Shown: positions 7,438 to 14,952 of the stretch, piece after piece | How the letters are laid out: each line of letters begins with the position of its first letter | How positions within the stretch are numbered: position 1 is the first letter of the stretch | NCBI GenBank assembly: GCA_902727915.1 | Contig: CACVAU010000054.1 | Location: forward strand, 1 to 24,265 | Length of the DNA: 24,265 bases | Reading direction: 5' to 3' | Source of the DNA: an uncultured Sulfurovum sp. | GTDB lineage: Bacteria > Campylobacterota > Campylobacteria > Campylobacterales > Sulfurovaceae | Notes under the pieces: model-generated | The model's input: the letters and a program-made list of their open reading frames with translations, nothing else | Databases searched by the model: none | Told to the model about the DNA's origin: nothing | Program-made: the position numbers and the translations under genes

Positions 7438-7938
7438 ATGAAATATATTATTTTACTGTTATTCCCTTTTTTTGTGTTTGCCAATGAACAGAGAATTCTT
7501 TTGTCAGGTATTACTTTACATGAACATGATCATGATCGTTTTGATGTAGCCTATAACGAAGTTAATTATGGTTTAGGTTATGAATATAGTTTCTTTAAAG
7601 CGTATAATGAACTTTATTTTGCTACTAATGTGTTGCTTTTAAAAGACTCTTTTGAAAATCCACAATTGGCTATTGGTATGGGACATGCTTATCGTTTTAA
7701 TATGGAAAAGGTTGATGTTGCGATTGGTTTGAGTGGTTTTGTTGGTGTGAAAAAAATTTATACCGATGCTGATTTAAATCGTAATGGTGGGCAATATGGT
7801 CTTAATGGAGGTGTTGGCCCTACGACGACAGTTTATTATGAAAATTTAAGTTTTAATTTTGTTTATGTTCCTGGAATTAAATATAAAGATTTAGACACAA
7901 CAGGGTTTTTATATACCTACTTTGGATACAGGTTTTAG
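7438..7938 (+). CDS. Small outer-membrane beta-barrel-like protein
   Basis: This 166-residue protein has a signal peptide (MKYIILLLFPFFVFA, cleavage before NEQR), alternating hydrophobic/polar strands rich in Gly, Tyr and Phe, and ends in YFGYRF with a C-terminal Phe, the usual outer-membrane assembly signal. About eight short strands could be formed. Good ribosome binding site GGAGAG at 7430-7435. No family was recognised. It lies between the Rieske gene and the aryl-polyene cluster and could belong to either; an outer-membrane role alongside the pigment, which also ends up in that membrane, is an inference. Confidence 0.6.
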   Translation: MKYIILLLFPFFVFANEQRILLSGITLHEHDHDRFDVAYNEVNYGLGYEYSFFKAYNELYFATNVLLLKDSFENPQLAIGMGHAYRFNMEKVDVAIGLSGFVGVKKIYTDADLNRNGGQYGLNGGVGPTTTVYYENLSFNFVYVPGIKYKDLDTTGFLYTYFGYRF

Positions 7939-8011
7939 ACTGTAAGTCTTAATAGTGTAAAATTCAGGACTACAAATAGTTTTAAATATTAAATATAGAA
8001 TAGGATAGTTA

Positions 8012-8266
8012 ATGATAACAAGTATAAATTTTAAAGAAGTATTGATAAAATATTTGAGTCTTGAAGATATAACAGCTGATGAGATTAATGATAATGACCC
8101 ACTGTTTGGTGACGAGGGTTTAGGTTTAGATTCCGTTGATTCTATTGAGTTGGTTTTGGCAATTGAGAAAGAATATGCTGTTAGAATAGAAGATGCCACA
8201 CAGTATCGTGAAATCTTTTCATCGGTACAAAGTCTACTTGATTATATTAATGAACAAAAAAAATAA
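8012..8266 (+). CDS. Acyl carrier protein of the aryl-polyene cluster
   Basis: This 84-residue protein carries the 4'-phosphopantetheine attachment motif GLDSVDSIEL with Ser41 as the modified residue. It has the four-helix acidic profile of type II ACPs. AGGA at about 8001-8004 serves as ribosome binding site. It would hold the growing polyene chain for the ketosynthase, ketoreductase and dehydratases encoded downstream. Known aryl-polyene clusters usually encode two ACPs; only this one is in the window. The next gene overlaps it. No phosphopantetheinyl transferase is encoded here, so activation relies on one elsewhere. Confidence 0.92.
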   Translation: MITSINFKEVLIKYLSLEDITADEINDNDPLFGDEGLGLDSVDSIELVLAIEKEYAVRIEDATQYREIFSSVQSLLDYINEQKK

Positions 8267-9362
8267 GGTTTTTATAACGGCTACTTCTTCTAATAGTTGT
8301 GCTGGAAATAATGATGCAACCCTTTTTCATCATATTTGTGAAGGTAAAAGTGGTATTCTTCAAGATACAAACTACTTTCATAATGCAACACCTGCTATAG
8401 GAAAACTTTTTTCAACAACTACCTTCGATGAAACACTTATAGCACAATGTGAAAATATTTTAAATCAAAGTCATTTAGAAAATTTTAATGAAACTTTATT
8501 AATTGTTGGCTCTTCAGTGGGAGGGATGTGTCGTAGTGAAGAGATTTATTTTGAAACCCAAAGTTATAAAAATATTGATCCTAATTTTCATCATATTAAT
8601 GCCATAAAAAATATTTTAAATGCCAAGTTTGAATTTTATGACCATATCTCTTTTTCTACAGCGTGTACATCCAGTGCCAATGCCCTAGGCTATGCTTATG
8701 AAGTTTTGTCTAAGGGTTTGTATAAAAATGCTTTGGTTATTGGTGCAGATAGTTTATCTCAAATAACTGTGGGGGGATTTTTATCTTTAGGGGTGTTGTC
8801 TTCAAGTCCTTGTAAACCTTTTGATACTCATAGAAATGGGATGAATGTTGCTGAAGCCATAGCGTGTTTGTTACTTGAAAATGAAGTTAGAAGTACTGCT
8901 GTGGAACTTTGTGGGGTAGGTTACAGTTCAGATGCTTATCACATGACACATCCTCATCCTGATGGAGAAGGCGCTATGTTAGCAATGTCTAGGGCATTGA
9001 AGTCTGCTGGTATTGAGGCGAAAGAGATAGACTATATTAATGCACATGGGACAGGTACCATTGCCAATGACAGAGCAGAAGCCCATGCCATTGCCCAGTT
9101 GTTTCCTTCTCAACCTTATGTAAGTTCTTCTAAATCGATTACAGGACATACATTGGGTGCAGCAGGTGCATTGGAAGCCATTGTCGCATGTATGGTAGTG
9201 AAAGAACAACAAGTTCCTCAAAATAGTTTTTTAGAAGTGCCTGAAAATAGTAGGTTGAATTTGACGTTAGAAACACAAAATGTGTGGATAAATTATGTAC
9301 TGAGTAATTCTTTTGCTTTTGGTGGTAATAATTGTAGCTTAGTGTTTGGAAAACTGTCATGA
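8250..9362 (+). CDS. Beta-ketoacyl-ACP synthase (FabF-like) of aryl-polyene synthesis
   Basis: The start is placed at ATG 8250 (protein begins MNKKNKVFITA), which overlaps the ACP stop by 17 bases; a longer reading from 8193 adds a non-homologous leader. The 370-residue enzyme has the full Cys-His-His triad: C139 in STACTSSANA, H266 in NAHGTGT and H300 in KSITGHTLGAAG. It catalyses decarboxylative chain extension from malonyl-ACP. It is the only complete ketosynthase in the cluster. Its stop overlaps the next gene by ATGA, and that next gene encodes its probable non-catalytic partner. The assignment to the pigment pathway rests on the surrounding genes. Confidence 0.9.
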   Translation: MNKKNKVFITATSSNSCAGNNDATLFHHICEGKSGILQDTNYFHNATPAIGKLFSTTTFDETLIAQCENILNQSHLENFNETLLIVGSSVGGMCRSEEIYFETQSYKNIDPNFHHINAIKNILNAKFEFYDHISFSTACTSSANALGYAYEVLSKGLYKNALVIGADSLSQITVGGFLSLGVLSSSPCKPFDTHRNGMNVAEAIACLLLENEVRSTAVELCGVGYSSDAYHMTHPHPDGEGAMLAMSRALKSAGIEAKEIDYINAHGTGTIANDRAEAHAIAQLFPSQPYVSSSKSITGHTLGAAGALEAIVACMVVKEQQVPQNSFLEVPENSRLNLTLETQNVWINYVLSNSFAFGGNNCSLVFGKLS

Positions 9363-10003
9363 CAATTAATTTAGAAATTCTTGATGCTGCTTATGTTTAT
9401 GCTGAAGAAGCTGTAGTGTTGGACAATATAAAAGAGCTTGTTCCCAAAATGGTTGTACGCAGACGTTTAACCAGAGCAGGAAAGATAGCCATTTACTTAG
9501 CCAATCAAGTTTCTTTTTCATTAGGAAAAGTTGTTTATGGTAGTAGCTTTGGTGAATTGGAAGCAACGGCAAATATTTTAAATTCAATTAATATGAAAGA
9601 GGGGATTAGTCCCACACAATTTCAAAACTCAGTGTACAATACAGCTATTTCTTATCTTTCAATGTTAACTAAGAATCAAGAAGAAGTTATGACTTTATCC
9701 AGTGGAGATGATACCTCTTTAAATGTTTTAAAGTCAGGGGCTATTAAAGCAATGGATGGAGATACTTTATTACTGTTAGTTACCGAGACATTAAACATTG
9801 ATAAGATAGAAGAGGTTAATAAGTGTGTTGAGTTTTTAGAGTGTGGTGTTGCGCTTAAAGTGCGTTTTACGAGAGATGAAGCTACTTTGGTCATTACTGA
9901 AAGTAGAGAAGATATTAAGATACCTCTTTCTGTTGAGTTGATGTTTAATATGGCAAGATGTTTTCGGAAAGAACAGCCTAATATTATAGAGGTGAAATTA
10001 TAA
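9359..10003 (+). CDS. Truncated ketosynthase-like partner (chain-length-factor type, ApeC-like)
   Basis: This 214-residue protein matches the N-terminal-only ketosynthase-like family (Ketoacyl-synt_2, PF13723-like) found in aryl-polyene clusters: VPKMVVRRRLTRAGKIAIYL near residue 28, VVYGSSFGELEAT near 58 and ISPTQFQNSVYNTAISYL at 83-100. It lacks a Cys-His-His triad, so it is not expected to extend chains itself; in the known pathway a protein of this type pairs with the ketosynthase. It begins inside the ketosynthase stop codon (ATGA at 9359-9362), which supports production of equal amounts for a heterodimer. Its end appears to overlap the start of the dehydratase gene. Confidence 0.8.
   Translation: MTINLEILDAAYVYAEEAVVLDNIKELVPKMVVRRRLTRAGKIAIYLANQVSFSLGKVVYGSSFGELEATANILNSINMKEGISPTQFQNSVYNTAISYLSMLTKNQEEVMTLSSGDDTSLNVLKSGAIKAMDGDTLLLLVTETLNIDKIEEVNKCVEFLECGVALKVRFTRDEATLVITESREDIKIPLSVELMFNMARCFRKEQPNIIEVKL
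9988..9992 (+). promoter_or_regulatory. Ribosome binding site that decides a non-AUG start
   Basis: AGAGG at 9988-9992 stands seven bases before ATA (10000-10002) and four before ATT (9997-9999). No ATG, GTG or TTG in the dehydratase frame lies within reach of it; the first is TTG at 10042. Confidence 0.5.
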
Positions 10004-10353
10004 AGTTACCTCATCAAGAACCACTTATCTTTGCGAGAAAGTTGGTGTTATTAGAAGAAAGATATGCAGAAGTGCAGTGTGAATTTAAGATACTTCCTAC
10101 TTTGGGGATGTTCATAGAAGCAGCAGCACAGTGTGCTGCTGCATTTAATCAAGAAGCTCAGGTTAAAGTTGGTTTTTTGAGTATGGCTAAAAATGTGGAA
10201 TTACTTGAAGAAGTTCATGAGAAAAGGTATCTTTTTCAACTTATAAAAGAGGCAGAAATTCAAAATTATAAACAGTTTTCTTTTGAAGCCTATACTTTAA
10301 ATAAAGCACTTAAAGTACTCCAAGGTCAGTTTACTTTAGTCTTAGAAACCTAA
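10000..10353 (+). CDS. 3-hydroxyacyl-ACP dehydratase-like hotdog protein (first), apparent non-AUG start
   Basis: The protein reads IKLPHQEPLIFARKLV at its N-terminus. The LPHxxP element is the hotdog dehydratase signature that carries the catalytic His, so it must be part of the protein. The first ordinary start codon in frame (TTG, 10042) lies after it and would remove this His. AGAGG at 9988-9992 is correctly spaced for ATA at 10000, which would overlap the previous stop as ATAA, or less well for ATT at 9997. The remainder includes the central hotdog helix TLGMFIEAAAQCAAAFNQ. About 117 residues. It would dehydrate 3-hydroxyacyl-ACP during polyene formation. The start is uncertain; the family is fairly clear. 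Confidence 0.7.
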   Translation: MKLPHQEPLIFARKLVLLEERYAEVQCEFKILPTLGMFIEAAAQCAAAFNQEAQVKVGFLSMAKNVELLEEVHEKRYLFQLIKEAEIQNYKQFSFEAYTLNKALKVLQGQFTLVLET

Positions 10354-10357
10354 GTTA

Positions 10358-11425
10358 TTATTGACAAATTAAAATACTTTGACAAATACCAATGTTATGC
10401 TCTTCTTTTATAATTTTAAGACCAGAGGCTTCAATGTAGCGTTGCATGTCTTGGGCATTGAACATTTTACTGTAACCATTTGCCATGGCTGTAAAGTAAG
10501 GAGAGGTGTTGATAATACAATAAGCAGAGGTTTCAAAGCGTTGTTTGTCCCAAAGAGGTTCCATAATATAAAGATGACTGTTTGTACTCATAGAGGCTTT
10601 AACCCGTTTGAGTATTTTTATAATGTCTGCTTCTTTAAAGCAATCAAGAAATTGACTCATCCAAATAATGTCATAGCCTGTGGGAATCGCTTCATTGTGG
10701 TCAAGAATATTTAAAGGAATAAAATTTATTTGTTGATTAAGTTGGGCAGTATGAATATTTTTTTTAGCCAATTTAATCTGTTCAGGTAAATCGAGGATAC
10801 TGACGCTTATGGCACCATTACTTTTAGCCAATTTTATTGAAAATTTACCTGTGTTTCCTCCTATGTCTAAGATTTTCTTGGGTTTATTCTTTAAGAGAAT
10901 CTCTATTGCTGGTTCAAATGCTGTATCTGAGTAATAGTGGTCGAAAGAAAACCAACTTTTTTGTGCTTTAGTAGGTAAGGAAGAGAGGGCAGGATAAATG
11001 GTATTCCAATCACCAAAAACTTTGAGTCCTGAGGCTTTTTCTTTTTGAATGGCTTCATCCAAATAGAAAAGACCTTGATAGTTGACATCATGATTGTAAT
11101 CCATATTGATACGGGTCATTGTGTCTTTAAGAAGAAAATAGCCTGTTTTGGTGAGTTGGTATTTGTCTTCATTACACTTAACAATATCAGCACTTAATGA
11201 AGTTTCTAGGAGGGTTTGTACGCCATAGGGTGATAAGTTGGTATTTTTTGCTATTGCATGCATACTTAAACCCACTTTGTCATGTTGATATAAGGTTTCT
11301 AAAATACCTAAGTCACGCATTGACCGAGCCACTTGAAAGACAATTGGGGCAAAAGCAATTTTTTGTGCTGCATATTGTGCTTCAAGGGCTGTTTTACTGT
11401 CATTATTTTGAAAAAAGTTCTGCAT
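10358..11425 (-). CDS. SAM-dependent O-methyltransferase with winged-helix dimerisation domain
   Basis: This 355-residue protein has an N-terminal winged-helix-like domain (SMHAIAKNTNLSPYGVQTLLE, 54-74) and a Rossmann methyltransferase domain with the SAM loop ILDIGGNTGKF (185-195), then SILDLPEQIKLA for the ribose hydroxyls. This is the plant/bacterial O-methyltransferase layout. In aryl-polyene clusters the enzyme methylates the aromatic head group. The segment WMSQFLDCFKEADI replaces the LHDW-type motif in which many family members hold their catalytic His. It is the only pathway gene on the minus strand; its stop lies four bases from the convergent dehydratase stop, and it splits the cluster into two transcripts. 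Confidence 0.85.
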   Translation of the reverse strand: MQNFFQNNDSKTALEAQYAAQKIAFAPIVFQVARSMRDLGILETLYQHDKVGLSMHAIAKNTNLSPYGVQTLLETSLSADIVKCNEDKYQLTKTGYFLLKDTMTRINMDYNHDVNYQGLFYLDEAIQKEKASGLKVFGDWNTIYPALSSLPTKAQKSWFSFDHYYSDTAFEPAIEILLKNKPKKILDIGGNTGKFSIKLAKSNGAISVSILDLPEQIKLAKKNIHTAQLNQQINFIPLNILDHNEAIPTGYDIIWMSQFLDCFKEADIIKILKRVKASMSTNSHLYIMEPLWDKQRFETSAYCIINTSPYFTAMANGYSKMFNAQDMQRYIEASGLKIIKEEHNIGICQSILICQ

Positions 11426-11535
11426 TTGCTTCTCATAATTTTTATTTGTTGTGTTGTAAAAGAGAAGATTGTATAGTATATTTAGTTAGCTTTTGATAAA
11501 ATAGTATTCTTAAAAAGAATTGAAAGATAAAATTT
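11426..11535. promoter_or_regulatory. Divergent intergenic region between methyltransferase and second half of the pigment cluster
   Basis: These 110 AT-rich bases separate divergent genes and must hold promoters both ways if the halves are independently transcribed. On the plus strand TAAAAT at 11497-11502 is a possible -10 box for the nine-gene run beginning at 11536; no well-spaced -35 is visible. No palindromic operator was found. Confidence 0.35.
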
Positions 11536-11847
11536 GTGATAGATGATTTATATACTATTTTAAAGGAAGATACACAGGAAGTTGTGTTACAACTTAGTGC
11601 GAAAGATCATCCTTTATTTCAAGCACATTTTCCCAATAACCCTATTTTACCTGCTTTTGCCTTGATTGATATTTTGGAAAAAGTATTTCAAGAAAAAATT
11701 GTTTATATTAAGCAGAGTAAATTCTTAGTACAGCTCTTACCCAATGATATTCTTAGTTGTCAATTTAAACATAACGAAAATATAAAAAATATAAAAATAT
11801 TTAAAAATCAAAAAAAAGTAAGTGAGATAAGTTATGCATCAAAATAA
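11536..11847 (+). CDS. 3-hydroxyacyl-ACP dehydratase-like hotdog protein (second)
   Basis: This 103-residue protein starts at GTG 11536 with GAAAG at 11522-11526. It contains HPLFQAHFPNNPILPAF (residues 25-41), the FabA/FabZ-type motif H-x2-F-x-x-HFP-x2-P-x-LP with H31 as probable catalytic His; the usual Gly before it is Ala. Together with the first hotdog protein it would supply the dehydration steps that create the conjugated double bonds. Aryl-polyene systems are known to use a pair of dehydratase subunits. It overlaps the glycosyltransferase gene by 14 bases. Confidence 0.8.
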   Translation: MIDDLYTILKEDTQEVVLQLSAKDHPLFQAHFPNNPILPAFALIDILEKVFQEKIVYIKQSKFLVQLLPNDILSCQFKHNENIKNIKIFKNQKKVSEISYASK

Positions 11848-12559
11848 AATTATTGTTATTATTCCTACTTATAACAACCCTAAAACCATTAAAGCTGTGG
11901 TGGCTGATGTGTTAGCACATGGTTATGAAGTTATTGTTGTTGATGATGGCTCTAATACAGCCATTGAAACTTTGTTTTCCCAAGAAGAACGAATGCCAAT
12001 ACATTTTGTAAGACATGCGATTAACGAAGGAAAGGGACAAGCCATAGTTTCTGGTACGAAGAAAGCAAAAGCGCTAGGTTATAGTCATGTACTTAGTATG
12101 GATGGTGATGGTCAACATTTGGCTTCTGAAGCAAAGTTTTTAATTGATATTTGTGAGGCTGATGAAATTATTATTGGGGCTAGAAATTTTGATTTAGAGC
12201 ATGTTCCTTTTGCCTCTAAATTTGGGCGTTGGTTTAGTAATATGTGGGCTTGTTGGGATACAGGGCAAAGCATAAAAGATTCCTTGTCTGGATATAGAAT
12301 TTATCCTTTATCGATTTTAGATCTTCCCATTAAAACAACACGTTTTGACTGGGAAATGGAAGTACTTGTACGTCATGCTGATGCTGGTAAAAAAATAAAA
12401 GAGGTGGAGATAGAGTGTTATTACCCTTTAGCAGAAGAGAGGGTAAGCCATTTTAAAAAATTTGAAGATACCATGGCGATTGTTTGGGTGCATGTACAGA
12501 TTCTCCCTTTTAAATGGTTAAGGGCAATTAAAAACTTGCTCTCTTTTTCTAAAAAATAA
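11834..12559 (+). CDS. Family 2 glycosyltransferase
   Basis: This 241-residue GT-A protein begins IIVIIPTYNNPKTI. VVDDGS (35-40) and SMDGDGQH (88-95) give the nucleotide-sugar and metal-binding aspartates. The overall pattern resembles dolichol-phosphate-mannose synthase-like enzymes, without a membrane anchor. In aryl-polyene and flexirubin clusters a GT2 enzyme accompanies an LpxL-like acyltransferase, and the two are thought to attach the pigment to a membrane glycolipid. Here they are adjacent, separated by three bases. Sugar donor and acceptor are unknown. Confidence 0.88.
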   Translation: MHQNKIIVIIPTYNNPKTIKAVVADVLAHGYEVIVVDDGSNTAIETLFSQEERMPIHFVRHAINEGKGQAIVSGTKKAKALGYSHVLSMDGDGQHLASEAKFLIDICEADEIIIGARNFDLEHVPFASKFGRWFSNMWACWDTGQSIKDSLSGYRIYPLSILDLPIKTTRFDWEMEVLVRHADAGKKIKEVEIECYYPLAEERVSHFKKFEDTMAIVWVHVQILPFKWLRAIKNLLSFSKK

Positions 12560-12562
12560 TTC

Positions 12563-13438
12563 ATGCAAGAGACACAACAACGAGGCAGTGCTTGGAGTAT
12601 TAAGTTAGCCCTTATTCTTTATAATATTTTTGGCTATAAATTTATTTATTATCTTCTATATCCCATAACATTTTTTTATTTTTTGTTGGCAGGTAATGTG
12701 AAGAAATCATTAAAGATTTATTATAAACATTTAAATCTTGCATTTAACAATAGGGTCTATTATGAACACCTAAGAGTCTTTGCCATTTGTTTGGTCGATA
12801 GGTTTGTGTCTAAAATAGACCCCAAAAGTTATAATTTTATCTATGATAACATAGAAGTTCCCAGTGCTATTTTGGAGAAAGGAACGGTACTGATTTATTC
12901 ACATTTTGGAGGATGGGCAGCTTCTTCTACAGGGGCTCATGTAAAAAACAGTGTTAATATTGTGATGCAAGAGATTCTTTTAGATGGGATTAAAGCCATT
13001 GAGAACAGTATTGAAAAGGCATCAAAAGTAGAAAAAAGCAACGTTAATATCATTGATTTAAATCAAGGTAGTATAGTTGTTTCTGTACAGATAGCCAATG
13101 CATTGCTTAATGAAGAAGTTGTTGCTATTATGGCCGATAGAGCCTCCAATACAAAGTCTGAAACAGAAGTTTTCTTTTTGGGTGAAAAGGCAAAATTTAA
13201 TAAGAATCCATTTCAAGTTGCGTATAAGGTGAATAAACCTTTATTGGTTTACTTTATTGTCTTAGTGGGCATGAAAAAATATAAAGTAGAGTATATTAAC
13301 ATTGATATGGATCAATCTAAAAAAGAGGCAGAAGCTGTGGCAGAAGCCCTTAATATATATGTAAAAAAATTTGAAGAGATTGTACAAAAATATCCCAATC
13401 AATGGTTTAATTTTTATGATTTTTGGGAGAAAAAATGA
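12563..13438 (+). CDS. LpxL/HtrB-like lysophospholipid acyltransferase
   Basis: This 291-residue protein has an N-terminal hydrophobic segment (about residues 28-43) and the LpxL-type core: SHFGGWAASS at 113-122 and IMADRASNTKSETEVFFLG at 189-207. It would transfer the aryl-polyene acyl chain to a membrane lipid or sugar at the inner-membrane cytoplasmic face. The usual HX4(D/E) catalytic motif reads H114-FGGW-A119, so the acidic partner is missing at its normal place. The gene ends in an ATGA overlap with the ammonia-lyase gene. Family assignment is good; activity is uncertain because of the missing acid. Confidence 0.82.
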   Translation: MQETQQRGSAWSIKLALILYNIFGYKFIYYLLYPITFFYFLLAGNVKKSLKIYYKHLNLAFNNRVYYEHLRVFAICLVDRFVSKIDPKSYNFIYDNIEVPSAILEKGTVLIYSHFGGWAASSTGAHVKNSVNIVMQEILLDGIKAIENSIEKASKVEKSNVNIIDLNQGSIVVSVQIANALLNEEVVAIMADRASNTKSETEVFFLGEKAKFNKNPFQVAYKVNKPLLVYFIVLVGMKKYKVEYINIDMDQSKKEAEAVAEALNIYVKKFEEIVQKYPNQWFNFYDFWEKK

Positions 13439-14952
13439 TTTTAACAGTAGACAATAGATACATAAATCTTGATGAGATTATAAATGCAAAAAAAATGAAA
13501 GTTTCAGATGAGACTGAGTTTGTTCAGTTGGTTGACAAAGCCCATAGCTTTTTAATGCATCAAATAAAAACTAAACCTATATATGGAATTACCACAGGGT
13601 ATGGTGCGAGTGGTAAGAACTATGTTTCTTATGAAGACAGTCAGACCTTACAAAAAAACTTATTTCGATTTCATGGTTGTGGTGTGGGGGTTAATTTAAG
13701 TGAAAAGGTTTGTCGTTATTCCATCATTATGCGTATGGTTTCTTTAAGTAAGGGACGTTCTGCTGTAAGTATGAACCTTTTAGAGCGATTGGCACTTTTG
13801 ATTGAAAAAGATATTATTCCTGTCATTCCTTCTCAAGGCTCAGTGGGTGCTAGTGGAGATTTAACGCCCTTGTCTTATATTGCTGCTGTGATTACTGGAG
13901 AACGTGAAGTTTACTATAAGGGTGAGATTCGTGATGTGGCTGAAGTCTATGCTCAACTTGCTATTGACACCTATGTATTTAAGCCTAAAGAAGCTTTAGC
14001 CATTATGAATGGAACGACCATTATGAGTGCAATAGCACTGGATGCCTTAGAAGAATTTGAGATTATTTTAGATTCAATGGAGTCTTATGTGGCTGGGATG
14101 TTTGAAGTACTTTTAGGAGATGATACCCCTGTCTCTGACTTTGTGCATGACTCTAAACCTTTTTCAGGACAAATTTCATCTGCAAAAAATATTCAACGTA
14201 AAATGCAAGGTTCACACCTCACACATAGTCGAGATGACCGTTATAGCAAATTTTTTGAAGACAATGATTTAAATATTCAAGATAATTATTCAATGCGTTG
14301 TGCGCCACAGGTTTTAGGGGTTATACGTGATAACTTAAGCATTTCAAAGAATTGGGTTGAGACAGAAATAAATTCAGTCAATGATAATCCCTTAATCGAT
14401 GGCGAAAATGAAAAAATATACACTTCAGGAAACTTCTATGGTGGCTATGTTGCTCATGCGATGGATACTTTAAAAATTTGTGCAGGAAATTTGGCTGATT
14501 TATTAGATAAAGAGTTTGCTTTATTGGTTGATCATAAATTTAACAGGGGCTTGGGTGAGAATTTAAAACTGGCTCCTGAGTCTTATTATCATGGTTTTAA
14601 AGCCATGCAAATTACCCTTAGTTCATTAAGTGCTGATGTTATTAAAAATACCACAGCAGCTTCCATTCATTCAAGACCAACAGAATCGCTAAATCAAGAT
14701 AAGGTGTCTATGGGGACAACAGCAGCCAATGATTTTAGTAAAATGATGCCTGAACTGCATAATATGCTAAGCATAGCCTTTTTGGGTATGACACAAGCTG
14801 TAGATATTAGAGGGAAAGAAGAAGTTTCGCCTCATTTAAAAAATATTTATAATGAAATTCGTCTTTTGGTAGAACCCCTAAAGGAAGACAGAAGAATGGA
14901 CATTGATATTCGTAATATCAAGCCATTATTGTTAGCAGGTAAGTTTAGTTAG
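13435..14952 (+). CDS. Aromatic amino acid ammonia-lyase (HAL/TAL family)
   Basis: The start is ATG 13435, in an ATGA overlap with the acyltransferase stop and after GGGAG; the ATG at 13423 adds only four residues. The 505-residue protein has the MIO cofactor triad A139-S140-G141 in GSVGASGDLTPLSY, the active-site YGITTGYG at 50-57, and QDNYSMRCAPQVLG and NSVNDNPL further on. The enzyme deaminates histidine, tyrosine or phenylalanine; in a pigment cluster it would make 4-coumarate from tyrosine as polyene starter. The selectivity-loop pair is F79-H80 (LFRFHGCGVG), unlike the His-Leu of known tyrosine lyases and the Ser-His of histidine lyases, so the substrate is not settled. No histidine-utilisation genes are nearby. 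Confidence 0.9.
   Translation: MILTVDNRYINLDEIINAKKMKVSDETEFVQLVDKAHSFLMHQIKTKPIYGITTGYGASGKNYVSYEDSQTLQKNLFRFHGCGVGVNLSEKVCRYSIIMRMVSLSKGRSAVSMNLLERLALLIEKDIIPVIPSQGSVGASGDLTPLSYIAAVITGEREVYYKGEIRDVAEVYAQLAIDTYVFKPKEALAIMNGTTIMSAIALDALEEFEIILDSMESYVAGMFEVLLGDDTPVSDFVHDSKPFSGQISSAKNIQRKMQGSHLTHSRDDRYSKFFEDNDLNIQDNYSMRCAPQVLGVIRDNLSISKNWVETEINSVNDNPLIDGENEKIYTSGNFYGGYVAHAMDTLKICAGNLADLLDKEFALLVDHKFNRGLGENLKLAPESYYHGFKAMQITLSSLSADVIKNTTAASIHSRPTESLNQDKVSMGTTAANDFSKMMPELHNMLSIAFLGMTQAVDIRGKEEVSPHLKNIYNEIRLLVEPLKEDRRMDIDIRNIKPLLLAGKFS

Noticed and set aside
10042..10353. TTG at 10042 as the start of the first dehydratase
   Set aside because: It would remove LPHQEP, including the probable catalytic His, and has no ribosome binding site at a suitable distance.
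10379..10714. 111-codon open frame on the plus strand inside the methyltransferase gene
   Set aside because: It is antisense to a well-supported enzyme and has no recognisable domain; the open frame follows from codon bias on the opposite strand.
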